Below are positions 9,411 through 18,025 of a stretch of DNA of 64,000 bases, one piece after another (position 1 is the stretch's first letter; each line of letters starts with the position of its first letter). The stretch is from G963665405 sp963665405 (GTDB lineage Bacteria > Chloroflexota > Dehalococcoidia > Lucifugimonadales > G963665405), in the NCBI GenBank assembly GCA_963665405.2, contig OY762261.2:372001-436000 (forward strand). Reading direction: 5' to 3'. The notes below the pieces were generated by a model. It worked only from the letters and a program-made list of their open reading frames with translations. It was not told where the DNA came from and did no database searches. The translations under genes and the position numbers were made by a program.

Positions 9411-9896
9411 TCAGACTCCCATCACCTGGACCAGGACGTCCCGGTGACCGATCTGCGCCGCCTTCTCGGCATCGAGCTCCACCATGAAGATTCGTTGCCA
9501 CTGGCCAAGGGCGAGCCTGCCGTCGATCACCGGTATGTACTCGCTGGTACCCAGCACTAGGTGCTGGCAGTGGGAGTGCCCGTTGGGGCACTCATCCTCG
9601 TGCATGTGGACGGTGCGGACCGAGAAATCATTGTGCCGGTAGTGGCAGGCGCGAGGGGCGAGTCGTTCGACGAAGCTTGCCATGTCGACCTTCAGCAGCG
9701 GCTCGTTTTCCTGGATGATGATGGCCGCCGTCGTGTGCTTGGAGAAGACCACGGCAAAGCCGTTCTGGATCCTGGTTTCAGCCAGGAACTCGTCTACGCC
9801 CGCAGTGATGTCGATGAACTCCGGCGCGTCCACCGACCGCACGTGCAGCGTGGTCAGACACGTCTTGAATGCGGCTGTCGCCTCGGTAACTCTCAT
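9411..9896 (-). CDS. YjbQ family protein (UPF0047, secondary thiamine-phosphate synthase type)
   Basis: A 161-residue member of the widespread YjbQ fold. VVFSKHTTAAIIIQENEP, FVERLAPRACHYRHND, the His-containing CPNGHSHCQH and LGQWQRIFMVELD are the conserved blocks; the histidines form a putative metal site. Some members complement thiamine-phosphate synthase mutants, but the physiological role is unsettled. It lies between the squalene-hopene cyclase and the squalene synthase on the same strand, which is unexpected for a thiamine-related protein and may only reflect co-transcription. The ATG at 9896 gives the normal family length. Confidence 0.88.
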   Translation of the reverse strand: MRVTEATAAFKTCLTTLHVRSVDAPEFIDITAGVDEFLAETRIQNGFAVVFSKHTTAAIIIQENEPLLKVDMASFVERLAPRACHYRHNDFSVRTVHMHEDECPNGHSHCQHLVLGTSEYIPVIDGRLALGQWQRIFMVELDAEKAAQIGHRDVLVQVMGV

Positions 9897-9999
9897 CTAA
9901 GGAACCCCTCTCGCCGTCTCACAGGCCATTCCCGTGGATTACGGTTCCGCACGGAACCCTACCACAAGATGCATGCCGATTTCAATATTCCTGAGGCCT

Positions 10000-12054
10000 T
10001 CATCCGCGGATGTTTTCCGTCCTCTCCGCGTCCTTCAGTGCAACACCATTATTCGTTTGGCCCAACCGAAGCTTCTTGTAACGTCCGAGAGCCGTCAACG
10101 GCCAGTAGTTTCGGTACATATGATAGTTGATCATGAACCCCGCGGGCAGCTCCGACCCCTGGTAGCCAGGGTCTCCTGGGGTCAGATAACGGTCCAGTCT
10201 ATCTCCGACTCCGTAGCCGGGGAACCCGGCTCCGGTGAAGTAGGGCTCGTCCCACGATCCCTCCTCCAGCTGAGTGCGGATGAGGTACTCGACCCCGCGC
10301 TCGGTCGAGGGGTGCGACGCCTGCCCTCCCGACATCAGGCACATGATGCCCCAGGCGGTCTGGGACGGGGTGCTCGGCCCCCTGCCCCTGAAGGCGGGGT
10401 CCACATACGACGCGCAACTCTCGCCCCAGCCGCCGTCATCGTTCTGATGGGCGATCACCCAGTCGAGCGCCCGCTCGACCCGCTCGCTCCTCGGAGAGAT
10501 TCCCAGGGCCTCCAGCGCAGGCAAGACGGCCGCGGACCCGTACAGATAGTTTACTCCCCAGCGTCCGAACCAGGGGCCGTCGTCCTCCTGCTCGTCCAAC
10601 ACGTAGCGCAGCGCCTCGGCGACGGCCGGATGGCTCGTCGGGTACCCGAGCTGACCGGCCATCTCGAGGACGTGCGCCGTAACGTCCACGGTGGGCGGAT
10701 CGAGAGCCTCTCCGAAGTCGGCGAACGGAATTTTCGCAATGAACTTCTTGGTGTTGTCCTTGTCGAATGCGGCCCAGCCCCCGTTGGAGCTCTGCATACC
10801 CAGGAGCCACTGGACGGCCCGGTCCATCGCCTCGCGCTTGCGCGCCTCGTCCGGAATCTCCACCTTGTCGAGTGCCATCACGATCTCGGCTGTGTCGTCG
10901 ACATCGGGATAGAGGTCGTTGTGAAACTCGAACGCCCATCCGCCGGGAGGCACGCCGTTCGCCTTCACCTGCCAGTCGCCGCCCGTCAGAATCTGCTCGT
11001 CCAGCAGCCACTCGGCAGATCGGACCAGGGCGGGATGATCCGAGGGCACCCCGGAGTCGACAAGCGCGATCATAGCCAGGCACGTGTCCCACACCGGGGA
11101 GAGGCAGGCCTGGATCCTTAGCGTGTTCCGCTCTTCTATGGAGAAGAGCTCGAAGCCAGCCAGCCCCTTGGCCATCACGGGATGGTCTGTCGAATAGCCC
11201 AGCTCGTGGAGGGCCATCAGTGAGTAGACCCAGGGCGGCTGGATGCCGGCCCAGCTCCCGCTGGCCTCCTGGTGCTCCAGAATCCAGCGCTCGGCGCGCT
11301 TCATCGCGTAAGGTCGCAGCGGATTCCATGGCAGCTTTTCGAGCTGCCTCAGGGCATCGTCGACATGGCAGAAGAATCGGTCCCAACCCCTGAGGTTGCG
11401 GGGACGGGGGATCGAGTAGTCGGTCTCGGACCTCGGTAGCGGATACAACTCGTCGACCCGTGCGAACTCCGGTATCTCCCGCACCGGCTTCTTGTCCATA
11501 AGGATGAGAAGGGAGACGATGGTCGCCCTGGCCCAGCTCGCGAAATCGTATATGTTGATCGGGAACCAGTTCGGTAACAGCATCATCTCGGGAGGGAGTA
11601 TGGGGACGCCCTTCCAGTCCCACTGACCGAACAGCGCGAGCCATATCTTCGTGAAGACCCGGGTCTTCGGCACTCCTCCCTTCGACAGGATGAAGTCTCT
11701 GGCCTTTCGCATGTAAGGCTCGTCGGGAGAGACGCCTGCCATCTTTAGGGCGAAGTAACACTCAGTGGAGGTGCTCAGGTCCCCTGGAGCCCCGTAGTAC
11801 TGGCCCCATGTACCGTCGCTCCGTTGACAGCCCTTGATGTGATTGGCCAGCTTGCGCCACTGCTCCCGGTCCGCGACGCCGAGGAAGTGGGTCAGTAGAA
11901 GGAACTCGGCTTCCATGGTCGGGTTCGATTCGAGCTCGCCCCACCAGTAGCCGTCCGGGTACTGGAACCCGAGAAGGTACGACTGGGCCATCTCGATGGT
12001 CTCGTCTAGACCGGCGAGTCGCTCAGGGGTCAGCGTCTGTCGGGACTGAACCAT
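10000..12054 (-). CDS. shc: Squalene-hopene cyclase
   Basis: Membrane-associated class II triterpene cyclase that converts squalene to hopene/hopanol. The 684-residue protein has two alpha-barrel domains rich in QW repeats (for example QYPDGYWWGELES, QRSDGTWGQYYG, QSSNGGWAAFDKD, QNDDGGWGES, QLEEGSWDEPYF). The catalytic acid motif DVDDTAE lies near residue 380. The length is typical (630-720). The gene follows hpnG by 22 nt on the same strand. With the polyprenyl synthase, hpnH, hpnG and the HpnD-like gene it gives a near-complete route from prenyl diphosphates to side-chain-extended hopanoids. The product call is secure. Confidence 0.97.
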   Translation of the reverse strand: MVQSRQTLTPERLAGLDETIEMAQSYLLGFQYPDGYWWGELESNPTMEAEFLLLTHFLGVADREQWRKLANHIKGCQRSDGTWGQYYGAPGDLSTSTECYFALKMAGVSPDEPYMRKARDFILSKGGVPKTRVFTKIWLALFGQWDWKGVPILPPEMMLLPNWFPINIYDFASWARATIVSLLILMDKKPVREIPEFARVDELYPLPRSETDYSIPRPRNLRGWDRFFCHVDDALRQLEKLPWNPLRPYAMKRAERWILEHQEASGSWAGIQPPWVYSLMALHELGYSTDHPVMAKGLAGFELFSIEERNTLRIQACLSPVWDTCLAMIALVDSGVPSDHPALVRSAEWLLDEQILTGGDWQVKANGVPPGGWAFEFHNDLYPDVDDTAEIVMALDKVEIPDEARKREAMDRAVQWLLGMQSSNGGWAAFDKDNTKKFIAKIPFADFGEALDPPTVDVTAHVLEMAGQLGYPTSHPAVAEALRYVLDEQEDDGPWFGRWGVNYLYGSAAVLPALEALGISPRSERVERALDWVIAHQNDDGGWGESCASYVDPAFRGRGPSTPSQTAWGIMCLMSGGQASHPSTERGVEYLIRTQLEEGSWDEPYFTGAGFPGYGVGDRLDRYLTPGDPGYQGSELPAGFMINYHMYRNYWPLTALGRYKKLRLGQTNNGVALKDAERTENIRG

Positions 12055-12076
12055 CCTTGTCTCGAAACCTCCGGGA

Positions 12077-12859
12077 CTAACCCGCTTCCATCCAGAGCCT
12101 GGCGTTGAAGCTCACTCCAGCCAAGAGCCGGGCGAGGGAGGCACTCGCAACCTTGACCTGCCCCGCCAGATTCAGCAGACCGGGTATGTCCCCCGGCCGC
12201 CTGACTGCGTATCCGACGGCTCGGGCCCATCGGCCCCGCCGCGGGTTGGCCGCCTCCCTACCGGCGAACACCGGCACCGACTGCTCCACGGTGTCCAGAA
12301 CGGACCGCGCGACCAGACGGGACAGCCCCAGCTCGGACGCGGCCTGGCACACCCAATAGCTCTCCATGTCGATCACGCTCACCGGCAGGTTCCGGCCCAC
12401 CCAGGTCTTGAGCGGGCCCCCGGATACGAAATGATCCACCGACAGGCAGCCGCCCAGGCTGACCTGCTCGCCCGAGCCCTGCATCCCACGGACCACCTCG
12501 TCCAGAACGTCCACGTCGACGGTCGCCTCCGAGATCACAGTGTCTGCGCTCCAGTACGGCGGCGCAGCATCGAACGCCATGAGATTGTCGCAGAGCACGA
12601 GAGCTCCGGTCTTGAGATCCGGAGTGGCGGCGGCGGCGAAGCCGGCGGACACTATCAGCTCCGGCTTGCACGCCTTCGCAACTGCTCGGGTGGCCTCTTG
12701 GGCTCGGTCCTTGCCGACCCCGCTCACCACCACGACCTCGTCCTCCGCCTGCGGCGAGCGGAAGAACTGGATATCCTCCTCCTCGTTTTCCGGTTGGAAG
12801 CCGCGCTCGCGCAGGTAGACGTCGACCTCCTCTTTTACGGCAGCCACTATGGCCAGCAA
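12077..12859 (-). CDS. hpnG: Hopanoid-associated nucleosidase/phosphorylase HpnG
   Basis: PNP/MTA-nucleosidase fold enzyme that removes adenine from adenosylhopane to give ribosylhopane, the step after HpnH. LAIVAAVKEEVDVYL is the first strand, VVVSGVGKDRA and SAGFAAAATPDLKTG form the nucleoside pocket, and VIDMESYWVCQAA matches the MES purine-binding motif of this superfamily. The start appears to be TTG at 12859, because the first beta strand begins directly there. The 260-residue length suits HpnG. It lies between hpnH (27 nt) and shc (22 nt), and this context is what separates it from housekeeping MTA nucleosidases. Confidence 0.88.
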   Translation of the reverse strand: MLAIVAAVKEEVDVYLRERGFQPENEEEDIQFFRSPQAEDEVVVVSGVGKDRAQEATRAVAKACKPELIVSAGFAAAATPDLKTGALVLCDNLMAFDAAPPYWSADTVISEATVDVDVLDEVVRGMQGSGEQVSLGGCLSVDHFVSGGPLKTWVGRNLPVSVIDMESYWVCQAASELGLSRLVARSVLDTVEQSVPVFAGREAANPRRGRWARAVGYAVRRPGDIPGLLNLAGQVKVASASLARLLAGVSFNARLWMEAG

Positions 12860-12886
12860 CTCTGTCGCTCTGCCGCCGGGACCCGG

Positions 12887-13912
12887 CTAGCTTGCGCCCA
12901 CTCCACTCTTGCTGAGGGCTCCGCCCTTGATCATCCGGTATACGTCGCGAGGGCTGGTCAGCGCCTCGAAGATCGAGGCCGACTCGAAGCCACAATGCAT
13001 CAAGCAGTTCGCGCACCGGGGGTCGTTGCCGACGCCGTACCGGTCCCAGAGCTTCTCGTCGAAGAGGTCGTCGACGTTCTGGGTATGCCGGTCGCCCAGC
13101 AGATAGCATGGCTCACGCCATCCGGACACGGTGTACGTCGGGTTGGCGTACGCCGTGCACTTGTAGTCGCGCTCGCCCCGAAGGAACGAGAGATAGAGCG
13201 GGTTGTTGTAGAACCGTATCTTCCGCTTGGGGCTCAGCACGTTCTTGAATATCTTCCTGGCGTCGCGGCGGGAGATGAACAGGTCCTGGTTGGGGACCGT
13301 GTCGTACTGGTAGCCGGGGGAGACCATGCATCCCTCGACCCCCATCTCGGTCGCCATCGTGAACATCTCGATCAGGTCGGCCTCGTCGCAGCCGTTGAAC
13401 ACGGTGGTGTTGGTTGTGACCCTGTAGCCGTTCTCCATCGCGACCTTCATGGCCCTGACGGCGATCTTGAACACGCCCTTTCGGTAGACCGACTTGTCGT
13501 GAGCCGCCTCCATGCCGTCCAGATGCACGACGAAGCAGAAATACTTGCTGGCCGGGATCTTCTTCATCACCCGCTCCATCAGGAGCGCGTTGGTGCACAT
13601 GAAAACGAACTTCTTCCGGGCCACGATCTGGGCGACGATCTGGTCGATCTTGGGGTGGAGGGTGGGCTCGCCGCCGGCAATCGAGACGATCGGTGCGCCG
13701 GACGCGTCCACCGCCGCCATACACTGCTCGACGGTCAGCTGGCGCTCGATGACGGGCTCGTACTCACGGATTCGTCCGCAGCCCTCGCAGGCCAGGTTGC
13801 AGGCCTCCAGAGGCTCCAGCATCGTAACCAGCGGGAAGCGCTTTCTCCTGGAGATCTTCTGTTTGAAGATGTACCAACCCATTCGGGCTGCAAGCTCTAT
13901 GGGCCTACCCAT
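12887..13912 (-). CDS. hpnH: Adenosyl-hopene transferase HpnH (radical SAM)
   Basis: Radical SAM enzyme that adds the 5'-deoxyadenosyl group of SAM to diploptene, the first step of hopanoid side-chain extension. CNLACEGC near residues 37-44 is the CxxxCxxC cluster motif. SIAGGEPTLHP is the GGE SAM-binding motif and NTTVFNGCDEADLIEMF the later barrel. The C-terminal CANCLMHCGFE supplies further cysteines typical of HpnH. ATG at 13912 (341 residues) is chosen because GGGGAAAGGA precedes it and because HpnH homologues begin with this RMGWYIFKQK region. hpnG follows 27 nt later. Confidence 0.94.
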   Translation of the reverse strand: MGRPIELAARMGWYIFKQKISRRKRFPLVTMLEPLEACNLACEGCGRIREYEPVIERQLTVEQCMAAVDASGAPIVSIAGGEPTLHPKIDQIVAQIVARKKFVFMCTNALLMERVMKKIPASKYFCFVVHLDGMEAAHDKSVYRKGVFKIAVRAMKVAMENGYRVTTNTTVFNGCDEADLIEMFTMATEMGVEGCMVSPGYQYDTVPNQDLFISRRDARKIFKNVLSPKRKIRFYNNPLYLSFLRGERDYKCTAYANPTYTVSGWREPCYLLGDRHTQNVDDLFDEKLWDRYGVGNDPRCANCLMHCGFESASIFEALTSPRDVYRMIKGGALSKSGVGAS

Positions 13913-13924
13913 CGATGCGTCCTT

Positions 13925-13984
13925 TCCCCGGCCGGCCGGACCAGGAAGGGTGGCTCCGCTCCTCTGCACACCCCATATTCATCG
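13925..13984 (-). repeat. Family A repeat remnant upstream of hpnH
   Basis: The 77-nt spacer between the polyprenyl synthase gene and hpnH contains CCAGGAAGGGTGGCTCCGC and CTCTGCACACCCCAT, matching the outer parts of the family A repeats at 28.6, 37.7 and 44.5 kb without the central CTGAGGG hairpin. Confidence 0.45.
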
Positions 13985-13989
13985 TCCTG

Positions 13990-15063
13990 CTAGTGCTCCC
14001 TCACGAGGAGGAAGTGCGCCAGCTCCTCGGTCTTTCGACGGAAATCGGCGGTGCCCTCTACCGCGGCCAGAGCGGCCAGCGCGCGGCCGCAGGTTTCGGA
14101 AGCCAGCTGGTCGGCGTAGGTCCTGACGCCCAGCCTGTCCATGATCTCCAGGACGCCATCGACGTCACTGTCGTCGACTCCGTCACGCCGATACACGCTC
14201 TCGAGAAACTCCTTGTCGGCACCCACCGCCCTGGACATCGCGTACACGACCGGCAGCGAGTTCTTCTTCCTCCGGATGTCGGCGCCGACCGGCTTCCCCG
14301 TGACCCGCTCGTCGCCCCAGACCCCGAGGACATCGTCCCGGATCTGGAACACGAGACCCAGCGACTCCCCGCACTTGCGAAACGCCTCCACGGCGGCCTG
14401 GTTCCGAGTCCCGATGAGGGCGCCGACGTGAAGAGAGCACCGGATCAGCGCCCCGGTCTTCCGCGAGATCATGTCGAGGTAGTCCGACATACCGATGTCG
14501 GGGCGGCTCTCATAGGAAAGGTCGAGATACTGCCCCTCGATCATCTGGAGGTGCGCCTCCGTCAGCAGCCGCGTCACCGCGACGGCCCGGTCGAGATCGA
14601 CGCCCTCGTCGACCAGACCGGCCAGGGACATATCGGCCACTGCGCGAAGGGCGTTGCCGGCGACCAGCGCCTTGGGCTCCCCCCAGATCGCCCACAGCGT
14701 GGGCCGGTGATGGCGGGTCTCGTCTCTGTCCTGGATGTCGTCGTGGATGAGCGAGAATCTGTGGATGAACTCGAGGGCGACCGCCGCCGGAAGCGCCCGT
14801 CTTGCCGGGCTTCCGGTCACCTCGCAGGCGAAAAGGCATAGGGTCGGCCTCAGGGCCTTGCCTACGCTGTCCATGCCGGAAGTGGGTCGGCCGGCCCGGT
14901 CACGCCAGCCCATGTTGTAGTCGAGCATCCGATACAGAGCCAGATCACCTCGACCCAGCCCCGAACGGAGGGCGGCCTCGATTTCCGCCCTATAGGCTCG
15001 GAAGACCGCCGGGAGCGGGTCCACCGGCTTCTCGACGGTACTCGACGCGGTGCGACTGATCAT
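13990..15063 (-). CDS. Polyprenyl (farnesyl/geranylgeranyl) diphosphate synthase
   Basis: All-trans prenyl diphosphate synthase that condenses isopentenyl diphosphate onto allylic primers. The first Asp-rich motif is LIHDDIQDRDETRHHRPT and the second is FQIRDDVLGVWGD; GVDLDRAVAVTRLLTEAHL lies between. The 357-residue length is at the upper end of the family. Presence at the head of the hopanoid operon suggests that it makes farnesyl diphosphate for squalene, though chain length cannot be predicted with certainty. ATG at 15063 has GAGAGG just upstream. It is the first gene after the promoter at 15213-15241. Confidence 0.92.
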   Translation of the reverse strand: MISRTASSTVEKPVDPLPAVFRAYRAEIEAALRSGLGRGDLALYRMLDYNMGWRDRAGRPTSGMDSVGKALRPTLCLFACEVTGSPARRALPAAVALEFIHRFSLIHDDIQDRDETRHHRPTLWAIWGEPKALVAGNALRAVADMSLAGLVDEGVDLDRAVAVTRLLTEAHLQMIEGQYLDLSYESRPDIGMSDYLDMISRKTGALIRCSLHVGALIGTRNQAAVEAFRKCGESLGLVFQIRDDVLGVWGDERVTGKPVGADIRRKKNSLPVVYAMSRAVGADKEFLESVYRRDGVDDSDVDGVLEIMDRLGVRTYADQLASETCGRALAALAAVEGTADFRRKTEELAHFLLVREH

Positions 15064-15212
15064 GCCTCTCGGTCCCGGTCCAGTGTGCGCCCCTTACGCC
15101 AGAGAACGGCTCCTGAGAGCGATGGATGCAGCCCCGGCCGAATCGCCTATGTAGGCGGGTCGAAGGTCCTCCGACGACCTCCGTCCGAGACTACATCGTG
15201 TTACGATGCCAA

Positions 15213-15241
15213 AGACTAGCACCGGCGCCTTTCCATGTCAA
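15213..15241 (-). promoter_or_regulatory. Sigma70-type promoter of the hopanoid operon
   Basis: On the minus strand a perfect TTGACA (15236-15241) is separated by 17 nt from TAGTCT (15213-15218). Transcription would start near 15206, giving a leader of roughly 140 nt before the polyprenyl synthase start. The rest of the 15064-15417 gap holds no gene that I can see. Confidence 0.6.
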
Positions 15242-15417
15242 TACAATCGGCGGCTAGCGGGCCACGACAACACCCAGGGCGTTCGCCCGCCCACACTCGC
15301 CCGCATCAGGTCCCCGAACACCTTGAGCCGGCCATCCTGATGGCTTAGCATCGGGTGCACTATCGGGGCTACACTCCCCGACATCCGAGTACGCCCACCA
15401 CGCGACGGGAGACGATC

Positions 15418-15684
15418 ATGGCCACTTGGCGCCTTACGGTCTGCTTTAAGACGACGATCACCGACCAGTCGGGCTCCAAAAGGGTCCTGGACAGGACGGA
15501 CAGTGTCGACGAGCAGATAACCACTCGGGAAGAGGGGCTGCAGAAACTCCCTCAGTTCCTCGAAAGCCAGCGGCGCGTCTACGGCGACCATCTCCGCTGG
15601 GTGGCGCTGGAGGATACTCTGTCCGTGGCTCCCTGGAGCGATCCCGACGCCGATTGGCTGGAGATCGGCCGGCTGAGTCCGTAG
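15418..15684 (+). CDS. Hypothetical small protein
   Basis: An 88-residue soluble protein beginning MATWRLTVCFKTTITDQSG and ending WLEIGRLSP. GGGAGAC lies 5 nt before ATG 15418, which is why I prefer this start to the upstream ATG of the same frame at 15355. It is charged, with no signal peptide, membrane segment or recognisable motif. It stands alone on the plus strand, divergent from the hopanoid operon and followed by repeat-rich DNA. I do not recognise the family. Confidence 0.6.
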   Translation: MATWRLTVCFKTTITDQSGSKRVLDRTDSVDEQITTREEGLQKLPQFLESQRRVYGDHLRWVALEDTLSVAPWSDPDADWLEIGRLSP

Positions 15685-15705
15685 CAGGGTTTTCAAGAAC
15701 GCTCA

Positions 15706-15742
15706 GACTCCCGACAATCCCGACTCGTCGGGATCTGCACAC
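15706..15742 (-). repeat. Family A repeat, short copy
   Basis: CTCAGACTCCCGACAATCC followed by CGACTCGTCGGGATCTGCACACG matches the part of family A that includes the ATCCCGAC/GTCGGGAT hairpin. It lies 20 nt after the small gene ending at 15684. Confidence 0.6.
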
Positions 15743-15954
15743 GCCTGAGAGCCCCGTCGGCCAGCCACCTCGCGCTGCGTCGTTCAGGGTGATGTAGCCT
15801 ACCCCCTTTTCTCCGCACCCCCAGGGTCTTTTCAAAGTCCGATACTGGGCCATCCAGCGTGTCGTTCCACGCCTCCGACTTTCCTGAGCGTAGGAGCGCA
15901 CAGGGCATGCGCTAGGCCCCGGCCGGGGGTTCCAAAGGACGCCGAGCCCCCTTT

Positions 15955-16287
15955 GCGGGCTTTGCACAGAAAGTCCGTTCTGCACGAAAAGGAGAGATCA
16001 TATCTGAGGGCAAGCCTCAGACTCCCGGCAATCCCGACTTGTCGGGATCTGCACACCCTGTTCCCCACGAGCTAACCGGATCGCGGCTGGCCCATCCGCC
16101 CGCCCTGGGGGGTTTATTCTTGGGGGATGCCCCCAAGCCCCCGCGAAGGGGGCATGGGCCCCCTTCGAACCCCCAAGACGCGGGATCTGCATTTGAGTAG
16201 GACGGGCTTAGCGCCTCAGCACACCCCAAACGCTGACCTGGCGTTTCCGTGCAGGATCAGCCAAGAAGCCAGTTTTCGTGCAAGGCC
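15955..16287 (+). repeat. Composite ~335-bp hairpin element, copy 1
   Basis: This block begins GCGGGCTTTGCACAGAAAGT, carries the family A hairpins (CTGAGGG..CCTCAG and ATCCCGACTTGTCGGGAT), then a family B G/C block with CTTGGGGGATGCCCCCAAG, and ends CAAGAAGCCAGTTTTCGTGC. An inverted copy in the same internal order lies at 30760-31106. The two ends are related as imperfect inverted repeats (TTTGCACAGAAA against TTGCACGAAAA), like a MITE. The remaining parts of the gap 15685-16489 (15743-15954 and 16288-16412) contain G/C-rich sequence but no gene that I can support. Confidence 0.7.
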
Positions 16288-16412
16288 CCCTTTGCGGGGT
16301 TTGGGGTGCCCCAATCCATTGGGCGGGTGGGCGGGAATTAAGAGGGCACCTCAACAGGGGAGGTACGGGGCCAGTGGGAGAACGAAAGGACCCTAACTCA
16401 CTCTGGATTCTG

Positions 16413-16442
16413 TTGCAATCGTTTTCGCACCTGTGATATATT
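16413..16442 (+). promoter_or_regulatory. Promoter of the nuo operon
   Basis: TTGCAA (16413-16418) and TATATT (16437-16442) are separated by 18 nt, 48 nt before the chosen nuoA start. A longer frame of nuoA would open at GTG 16433, inside this promoter, which supports the internal ATG. Confidence 0.5.
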
Positions 16443-16489
16443 TCACCCGCTCTCTGCAGGCCGTGTTTGCCGTCCCCCCTGAAGGGCGA

Positions 16490-16885
16490 ATGCTCGACGA
16501 CTATTTCCGCCAGTACGGGCTCATCGCTATCTTCGCCGCACTCGCCGTGGCGGTCCCCACGGGCATGCTGACGATGTCATGGATGCTTTCGCTGATAGGA
16601 GTCCGTCCCAGCAAGCCCGACCCCATCAAGAAGAGCATCTACGAGTGCGGCTTCGAGACGCTGTCGGGCCGGTGGAGTCAGTTCAACTTCAGGTTCTACT
16701 CCTTCGCGCTCCTGTTCGTCATCTTCGACGTCGAGGTCGTGTTCCTGTTTCCCTGGGCCGCCAGCTTCGGAGTCCTGTCCAGACAGTTCGGCGCGTTCGT
16801 CCTCGTCGAGATGCTCGTCTTCATAGCCGTCCTGCTGGTTGGATGGCTCTACGCCTGGAGAAAGGGGGCCCTCGAATGGGGCTAG
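16490..16885 (+). CDS. nuoA: NADH-quinone oxidoreductase subunit A
   Basis: Small membrane subunit of respiratory complex I, near the quinone site. The 131-residue protein has three predicted helices: one near the N-terminus (LIAIFAALAVAVPTGML), one around YSFALLFVIFDVEVVFLFPW, and one at the C-terminus (VLVEMLVFIAVLLVGWLYAW). YECGFETLSGRWSQFNFRFY is the conserved loop; the Cys and the FDVEVVF motif are intact. ATG 16490 is preceded by AAGGG and lies just after the promoter. nuoB overlaps its 3' end by 10 nt. Confidence 0.94.
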   Translation: MLDDYFRQYGLIAIFAALAVAVPTGMLTMSWMLSLIGVRPSKPDPIKKSIYECGFETLSGRWSQFNFRFYSFALLFVIFDVEVVFLFPWAASFGVLSRQFGAFVLVEMLVFIAVLLVGWLYAWRKGALEWG

Positions 16886-17508
16886 AACTGCCCGCAGAGG
16901 GTGCCGGAGGACTCAGAGTCCCGCTCTCGGCGACTACCTGGGACCTGGACAGGTCCGAGGGCGACTACATCAACCATCTGAAGTCGACCAACGTCGACCC
17001 GCTCTCGGAGCCGCTGGTCGACGTGCCGGACGACTTCAAGCGAAACATAGCGGTCACGTCCGTCGACGCTCTCCTGAACTGGGGGAGAAAGTCGGCGCTT
17101 TGGCCGCTGTCGTTCGGACTCGCCTGCTGCGCCTTCGAGATGATGGCCAGCGCGATGTCCCGGTTCGACATCTCCCGCTTCGGTATGGAGGTGTTCCGCG
17201 CCTCTCCCCGGCAGGCCGATTTGATGATCGTTGCGGGAACGGTCACCTGGAAGATGGCCCCGGCGATCGAGCGGGTCTACAGACAGATGCCCGAGCCCAA
17301 GTGGGTGATCTCCATGGGCGTCTGCGCCACCAGCGGGGGACCCTACTACGAGTCGTATAGTGTCGTCCCAGGGGTCAACCACATCATCCCGGTGGACGTC
17401 TACGTGCCCGGGTGCCCGCCGAGGCCAGATGCGCTGCTCTACGGCATCATGCAGCTGCACGAGAAGATCAAGCGCTACTCTCTCAGGGGGAGGCCCGCGG
17501 GCGCGTAA
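16876..17508 (+). CDS. nuoB: NADH-quinone oxidoreductase subunit B
   Basis: Carries the N2 [4Fe-4S] cluster that passes electrons to quinone in complex I. The ligand cysteines are visible in GLACCAFEMM, GVCATSGGPYY and YVPGCPPRPDALLYG. The 210-residue length is normal. I take ATG 16876, inside the end of nuoA, with GGGGG about 8 nt upstream. The extra N-terminal 30 residues (before NIAVTSVDALLNWGRKSALW) are common in bacteria. It overlaps the nuoC start by 1 nt (TAATG). Confidence 0.96.
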   Translation: MGLELPAEGAGGLRVPLSATTWDLDRSEGDYINHLKSTNVDPLSEPLVDVPDDFKRNIAVTSVDALLNWGRKSALWPLSFGLACCAFEMMASAMSRFDISRFGMEVFRASPRQADLMIVAGTVTWKMAPAIERVYRQMPEPKWVISMGVCATSGGPYYESYSVVPGVNHIIPVDVYVPGCPPRPDALLYGIMQLHEKIKRYSLRGRPAGA

Positions 17509-17951
17509 TGACGAGAGCGCTCGCAGGAGAAGAAATTGCCGGCCGCATCAACGAGGCCGTCCCCGGCAGCGCAGCTCGCTGGAACGCGACCGACATATGG
17601 ATAGAACGCGATCAGCTCGTCCCGGTCTGCCGGTTCCTGTACGACGCACCCGACCTCGACTTCTCCTTTCTGACCGCGATCACCGCCGTCGATTACATAG
17701 ACCGCTTCGAGCTGATCTACCACCTCCTCTCCATGAGGCGCAACCACCGCGTCGTACTGAAGACGCTCTGGACGGGCCGGGGCGATCCCTCGATGCCGTC
17801 GGTGACCAGCGTCTGGCGAGGGGCCGATCTCCAGGAGCGAGAGGTCTGGGACCTCATGGGCATCCGGTTCGAGGGACATCCGAACCTCAAGCGCGTCCTT
17901 TTGTGGGAGGGCTTCGAAGGCCACCCCCTGAGGAAGGACTTCTTGAGATAG
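17508..17951 (+). CDS. nuoC: NADH-quinone oxidoreductase subunit C
   Basis: Peripheral-arm subunit of complex I (30 kDa family). The core shows FSFLTAITAVDYIDRFELIYHLLS and the signature ADLQEREVWDLMGIRFEGHP, followed by LWEGFEGHPLRKDF. At 147 residues it is short but complete; it is not fused to NuoD. Its ATG shares one base with the nuoB stop. A 74-nt gap with a small hairpin (TCTCTG/CAGAGA, 17982-17998) separates it from nuoD. Confidence 0.95.
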   Translation: MTRALAGEEIAGRINEAVPGSAARWNATDIWIERDQLVPVCRFLYDAPDLDFSFLTAITAVDYIDRFELIYHLLSMRRNHRVVLKTLWTGRGDPSMPSVTSVWRGADLQEREVWDLMGIRFEGHPNLKRVLLWEGFEGHPLRKDFLR

Positions 17952-18025
17952 GCGGGCGGAGCCCCCCCACACAGAAGCGAATCTCTGCCACGCAGAGAAG
18001 ATAGCGAGCGGCTGGAAGCGAGACG

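Noticed and set aside
12431..13993. Plus-strand frame of 520 codons
   Set aside because: Antisense to hpnG and hpnH, both of which have intact catalytic motifs.
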